Under the pieces are notes generated by a model that had not been told where the DNA came from, searched no databases, and saw only the letters and a list, made by a program, of their open reading frames with translations. A DNA stretch of 64,000 nt, taken from positions 372,001-436,000 of the forward strand of contig NZ_JJMN01000046.1 in assembly GCF_000696385.1 (NCBI RefSeq), read 5' to 3'. The stretch comes from Vibrio metoecus (lineage in GTDB: Bacteria > Pseudomonadota > Gammaproteobacteria > Enterobacterales > Vibrionaceae). A program made the position numbers and the translations under genes. This document shows positions 60,962 through 64,000 of the stretch, piece by piece (positions within the stretch are counted from its first letter, which is position 1; each line of letters opens with the position of its first letter).

Positions 60962-62782
60962 TCATTTCAGCTCACGTAGCAGGCGGAAGCCGACATAATT
61001 TGCCGCAGTGGTTGGACCCACAAACAGTTCACTGTGCGCTTTGGCCATTTCAGGCGAGAAACTCCATGCACCACCTTTCGCTAAGCCACGGGAGTCGCCT
61101 GTCCATTCCCATACGTTACCAACCATGTCATAGAAGCCTAGCGAGTTAGGTGCAAATGCTTTCACCGGCGATGTGCTTTTGTTTGACCAAGACGTTCCAC
61201 CCCAGCCAGTGTTAGCTTTGCCAGCCCCAAATTTATTACCCCACCAATAATCGGCTTTGCTGCCTGCACGTGCGGCAATTTCCCACTCATCTTCCGTGGG
61301 TAATCGGTAAGTAAAGCCAGTCTGCTTAGAGAGCCAGCGGGCATAGGCTTTTGCATCGTTTTGGCTGACACAAACAACAGGAGAATCTTTACTCTGTTTA
61401 AAGCCAGGGTTACGCCAGTAGCTATCCGATACTGGAGCGACTTCTGATTCATTGACCGTAATGCAGAGCTTTTTCAGCTCAGCATCCGTTTGATAATTGG
61501 TATGATTGACGAAGTTTTCAAATTGACTCACGGTCACAGGAGTGGCACTGAGAGCGAAAGCATGATCAAGGTTGTACTGTTTTGAAGCGTGTTCGCCTAA
61601 CAGGTATTGCCCTGGAAGAAGAGTGATGACTTCTGGTGCATTCACTTTGCCTTTCACTGAGTCGGCAAACTTTTGCCCTGCACGTAGAGGATTCGTCTTT
61701 TCATGTAAATTGACGCGCAAAGTTTGATCTGAGGTGATATTCACTTCTTGTTCGAAGCTGCGAAAACCCTCTTTTTCAATCTTAATCAGATGCTTACCCA
61801 CAGGTAGCATTACCTCCACCGGTGTGCTGCCATAGTTTACGCTGTCAACCGTAACATGATCACCATGTTGGTTAGAACGTAATGATAAGTTAATCCATGC
61901 CACTTCTTGTTGCTGTTGATCTATTTGGCCTTCACCGGGGGCGAAACAGTATTGAGAGTCAATGTTCAGTAATTTACAAGGTGCATTTTCTGCTGGACGA
62001 GCTTCCAGCTGAGCATTCACAATGCTGCGAAAACGCATGCCGTCATAGAAGCCTGAATCCGCCACTGCGTGCTTGAGTACATGGATGTTCAGCGACACAT
62101 TGTTCAGTTGAGGCTTGATGGTTTTTGACTCGCTGCTTTCATCGATAAGCCAAAGTTGGAACTGACTGACGGCTTTTTGCAATGCAAGATCGGTGGTTTG
62201 TTTGCTGCATTGTGCAAAAGTCATATCTGCATTACACACATTAGTAAAGCTGACTTGCTGTTCTCCAGAGCGTTGCAACTCTTCACGCAGTCTGTCCACC
62301 CGTGCGCGCATTTTATCTTGTTGCAGTAAGGCAATGCTCTGTTCAATCGTCTGTTGCTGAACTTGGTATTGTGCCAATACCGTCTGCATTTCTTGCAATT
62401 TCTGCTCAGCATCCAAACGCACAACTTGGTTCTGTTTCACTTCGGCCCAAGCGGCTTGATAGGCGTTTTGTGATGGCTGGATATCTAAATCCGGCTCATC
62501 AATCATTTTCTGATAGTCGCGCTCAAGGTTGGTTTTGGCGGTTTTGAGGGCGGCATCCAACGCTTTGGCTTGCTGAGTCAAACGATTCAGCTCGGACTGC
62601 TGATTATCGACAGCCGCTTTCTGAAGCTTGGTGGCATCCGTAGCATTTTGCAGCTCGGTATGTTTGCCAAACAGCGCATCATCAATGGCAAGAACAGAAG
62701 AAGCTACTTCTTCTGCTAGCACTGGTGCTGCCATTAAGCAAGGTGAAAGTGCTAATAATAGAGCGGGAATCCCTTGTCGCAT
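60962..62782 (-). CDS. Exported coiled-coil/PEGA protein with FGE-sulfatase (SUMF1-like) domain
   Basis: 606 residues. Signal peptide (MRQGIPALLLALSPCLMAAPVLA). Coiled coil about 35-175 (Gln/Leu-rich). A middle domain with FTNVCNADMTFAQCSKQTTDLALQKAV and ENAPCKLLNIDSQYCF, probably with disulfides. PEGA domain about 305-370 (VNYGSTPVEVMLPVGKHLIKIEKEGF). C-terminal formylglycine-enzyme-like domain (PVTVSQFENFVNHTNYQTDAE, CVSQNDAKAYARWLSKQTGFTYRLPTEDEWEIAARAG, NVWEWTGD, VGFRLLREL). Family members are often non-catalytic carbohydrate or surface-binding modules. Its neighbour is a shorter paralogue. Function unknown. Confidence 0.85.
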   Translation of the reverse strand: MRQGIPALLLALSPCLMAAPVLAEEVASSVLAIDDALFGKHTELQNATDATKLQKAAVDNQQSELNRLTQQAKALDAALKTAKTNLERDYQKMIDEPDLDIQPSQNAYQAAWAEVKQNQVVRLDAEQKLQEMQTVLAQYQVQQQTIEQSIALLQQDKMRARVDRLREELQRSGEQQVSFTNVCNADMTFAQCSKQTTDLALQKAVSQFQLWLIDESSESKTIKPQLNNVSLNIHVLKHAVADSGFYDGMRFRSIVNAQLEARPAENAPCKLLNIDSQYCFAPGEGQIDQQQQEVAWINLSLRSNQHGDHVTVDSVNYGSTPVEVMLPVGKHLIKIEKEGFRSFEQEVNITSDQTLRVNLHEKTNPLRAGQKFADSVKGKVNAPEVITLLPGQYLLGEHASKQYNLDHAFALSATPVTVSQFENFVNHTNYQTDAELKKLCITVNESEVAPVSDSYWRNPGFKQSKDSPVVCVSQNDAKAYARWLSKQTGFTYRLPTEDEWEIAARAGSKADYWWGNKFGAGKANTGWGGTSWSNKSTSPVKAFAPNSLGFYDMVGNVWEWTGDSRGLAKGGAWSFSPEMAKAHSELFVGPTTAANYVGFRLLRELK

Positions 62783-62835
62783 GGTGGTCTACTTCAAGTT
62801 AGGAAATTAAGTCTAAGTTATGAGCATTCTAAACG

Positions 62836-62892
62836 AAAACGCCATTTTGTCAGAAGTCATCTTTCAATAACTTAGTGACAAAATGGCGTTTT
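62836..62892. terminator. Perfect 17-bp inverted repeat between the two PEGA genes
   Basis: AAAACGCCATTTTGTCA (62836-62852) and TGACAAAATGGCGTTTT (62876-62892) with a 23-nt loop. It lies 49 bp past the upstream gene's stop and 53 bp before the next ATG. The ends are TTTT, so it may be a terminator; the long perfect arms could also be an operator pair. Confidence 0.5.
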
Positions 62893-62941
62893 ATCGACAG
62901 GTTTGTGAATTCCGACAAAAAATCGTTGGATTTTTGTGCCG

Positions 62942-64000
62942 TTAACTGTCCTTATTTGCTCGCAGTTTTACCCATACCGTGTCGTTACCATTCACAGTAA
63001 TCACACGATTATAGGTTTCATAGCCTTCTTTAGAGACGGTGACTTGATGGCGTCCTGCGGGTAATACTAATTCAACCGGTGTACTACCATAGTTGATACC
63101 ATTGATGGTCACTGAGTCATTGTATTGATCAGAACGCACTGTCACGTTAGCCCACTTGCTTGTCCTGTTTTTTTGGGTTGCAGCTTGTTCTGATTCACCT
63201 TTTAAACAGTAGCGGGTTTCTACGTTCAGCAGTTTACACGCTGCGACGGCTTCAGGTTTCGCTTGCAGTTGCGCTTGCATCTGCGTGAAGTATTCATTGT
63301 TACCTTCGAAACCAGAACGGATCATCTGACTTTCTTGAACGTGAATGTTAAGTTCAACCCCTTTTAGGTTTTGCTTAGCAATAACCGATTCGGTTAAGTC
63401 GTTGATCAACTTCTCACGAAACGTTTTAACGGCTTTTTGTTTAGTGAGATATTGCCCTTGATTGGCACATTCACCTAACGTCATTGTCGTTGAACAGGTC
63501 GTTTTGAAGCTGGTTTCCATCACATCACTTTCACGTAGCTCTGCGGCCAAACGTTTCACCCGAGCTTCAATTTTGGCTTCTTCCAAATTGGTCAGCTCAG
63601 TGTTTAAGCGGGCTTGTTTCTGTTTGAACTGCGACAAGCGCATTTCAATTTCAGTCACTGCTTGCTCATTTTCAAGCTTTTGTGTATTGGTTACCTTTCA
63701 GTCGCATTCCACGCCTCTTGGTAGTCGTTTTTGGAAAGTGACTAGGTCAGTGTCAGGATCTTCAAGAAGACGGGTATACTGTTTGTCCAACTCTGACTTA
63801 GCTCGATTACGTTTGGCATCTAATTCATCGCCTTCACGTATTAATCGGCTCTGCTCATTTTTCAGTTGTTGCAGTTTACCGCTCTCCACCTCGTAGTCGG
63901 TGAGAATCGCGTTGATTTCGTTCTGTTTGTTACTCAGTTTCTCATCGATAGTCACGACGGGGTCAACTTGAGTGACCTCCTCTGCGAATACCGATGCAGA
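62942..64000 (-). CDS. Exported coiled-coil/PEGA protein, paralogue of the next gene (cut by window edge, frame-shifted)
   Basis: The visible start is the end of a signal peptide (SASVFAEEVTQVDPVVTIDEKL). Coiled coil follows; the frame breaks twice at 63690-63740 (at AAAAA and AAA runs), and corrected it reads DLVTFQNDYQEAWNATEKVTNTQKLENEQ, parallel to the paralogue. Then the Cys-containing middle domain (FKTTCSTTMTLGECANQGQYLTKQKAVKTF; AACKLLNVETRYCLKG) and a C-terminal PEGA domain (INYGSTPVELVLPAGRHQVTVSKEGYETY). It stops there, with no FGE-sulfatase domain. Function unknown. Confidence 0.82.

Noticed and set aside
1..64000. CRISPR arrays, tRNA/rRNA genes, insertion sequences, integron attC arrays
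   Set aside because: None was seen: the only regular repeats are the RctB sites, and there are no transposase or integrase genes.

Overview
The window is almost certainly chromosome 2 of Vibrio cholerae or a very close relative, centred on its replication origin. The evidence is the RctB initiator gene with a GATC-containing iteron array and a DnaA box beside it, the parA2/parB2 partition genes, five copies of the chromosome-2 partition site parS2 (TTTACA-N-TGTAAA), the auxiliary type VI secretion cluster hcp-vgrG-vasW-vasX, and the VqmR/VqmA quorum-sensing pair. This is family and synteny recognition from reading; no search was run.

Layout. 1-5.3 kb: minus-strand T6SS auxiliary operon (hcp, vgrG, vasW, vasX; vasX runs off the left edge) behind a good sigma-54 promoter. 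5.4-15.9 kb: maltose/glycogen block, with malP, malQ and glgB on the minus strand and the activator malT divergent. 15.9-21.3 kb: small housekeeping genes and a chemoreceptor. 21.5-26.9 kb: rctB, the origin (unwinding region with phased TGAT/ATCA repeats, six phased iterons, DnaA box, rctA-type RctB sites), parA2 and parB2. 27-30.3 kb: polyamine-type binding protein and tmcA. 30.5-36.8 kb: seven tightly packed plus-strand genes: a 'thermostable hemolysin' family protein, AMP-forming acyl ligase, TenA/haem-oxygenase-fold protein, SDR, TPR lipoprotein-like protein, response regulator and histidine kinase. An EptA-like phosphoethanolamine transferase converges on them. 39.1-50.8 kb: a complete chemosensory operon (STAS, cheY, cheA, cheW, cheW, receptor, cheR, cheD, cheB, second receptor-like protein, STAS, REC-PP2C-kinase). 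51-52.7 kb: FapA/DUF342 protein. 52.8-58.9 kb: Lap operon for c-di-GMP-controlled adhesin secretion and retention (lapC, lapG, lapD, lapB). 59.2-64 kb: pdxH, vqmA, vqmR, and two tandem coiled-coil/PEGA envelope proteins, one with an added FGE-sulfatase domain.

How the parts work together. The origin block replicates and segregates chromosome 2; parS2 sites lie at 18.1, 24.5, 30.2, 38.8 and 50.8 kb, always between genes or at the very end of one. The chemosensory operon contains its own adaptation enzymes and a partner-switching module (phosphatase-kinase plus STAS). The Lap operon and VqmA/VqmR both bear on surface attachment and biofilm.

Quality warning. At least ten reading frames are broken in otherwise well-conserved genes (vasX, malQ, the TPR gene, the histidine kinase, eptA, cheY, cheA, the PP2C regulator, lapD, lapC, the last gene). 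Most breaks are single-base changes in short homopolymers, so the pattern looks like sequencing error rather than gene decay. The apparent CheW-receptor fusion at 43.04 kb has the same likely cause.

The best candidate for an undescribed system is the 30.5-36.8 kb run, which reads as a fatty-acyl-derived small-molecule pathway with its own two-component sensor.
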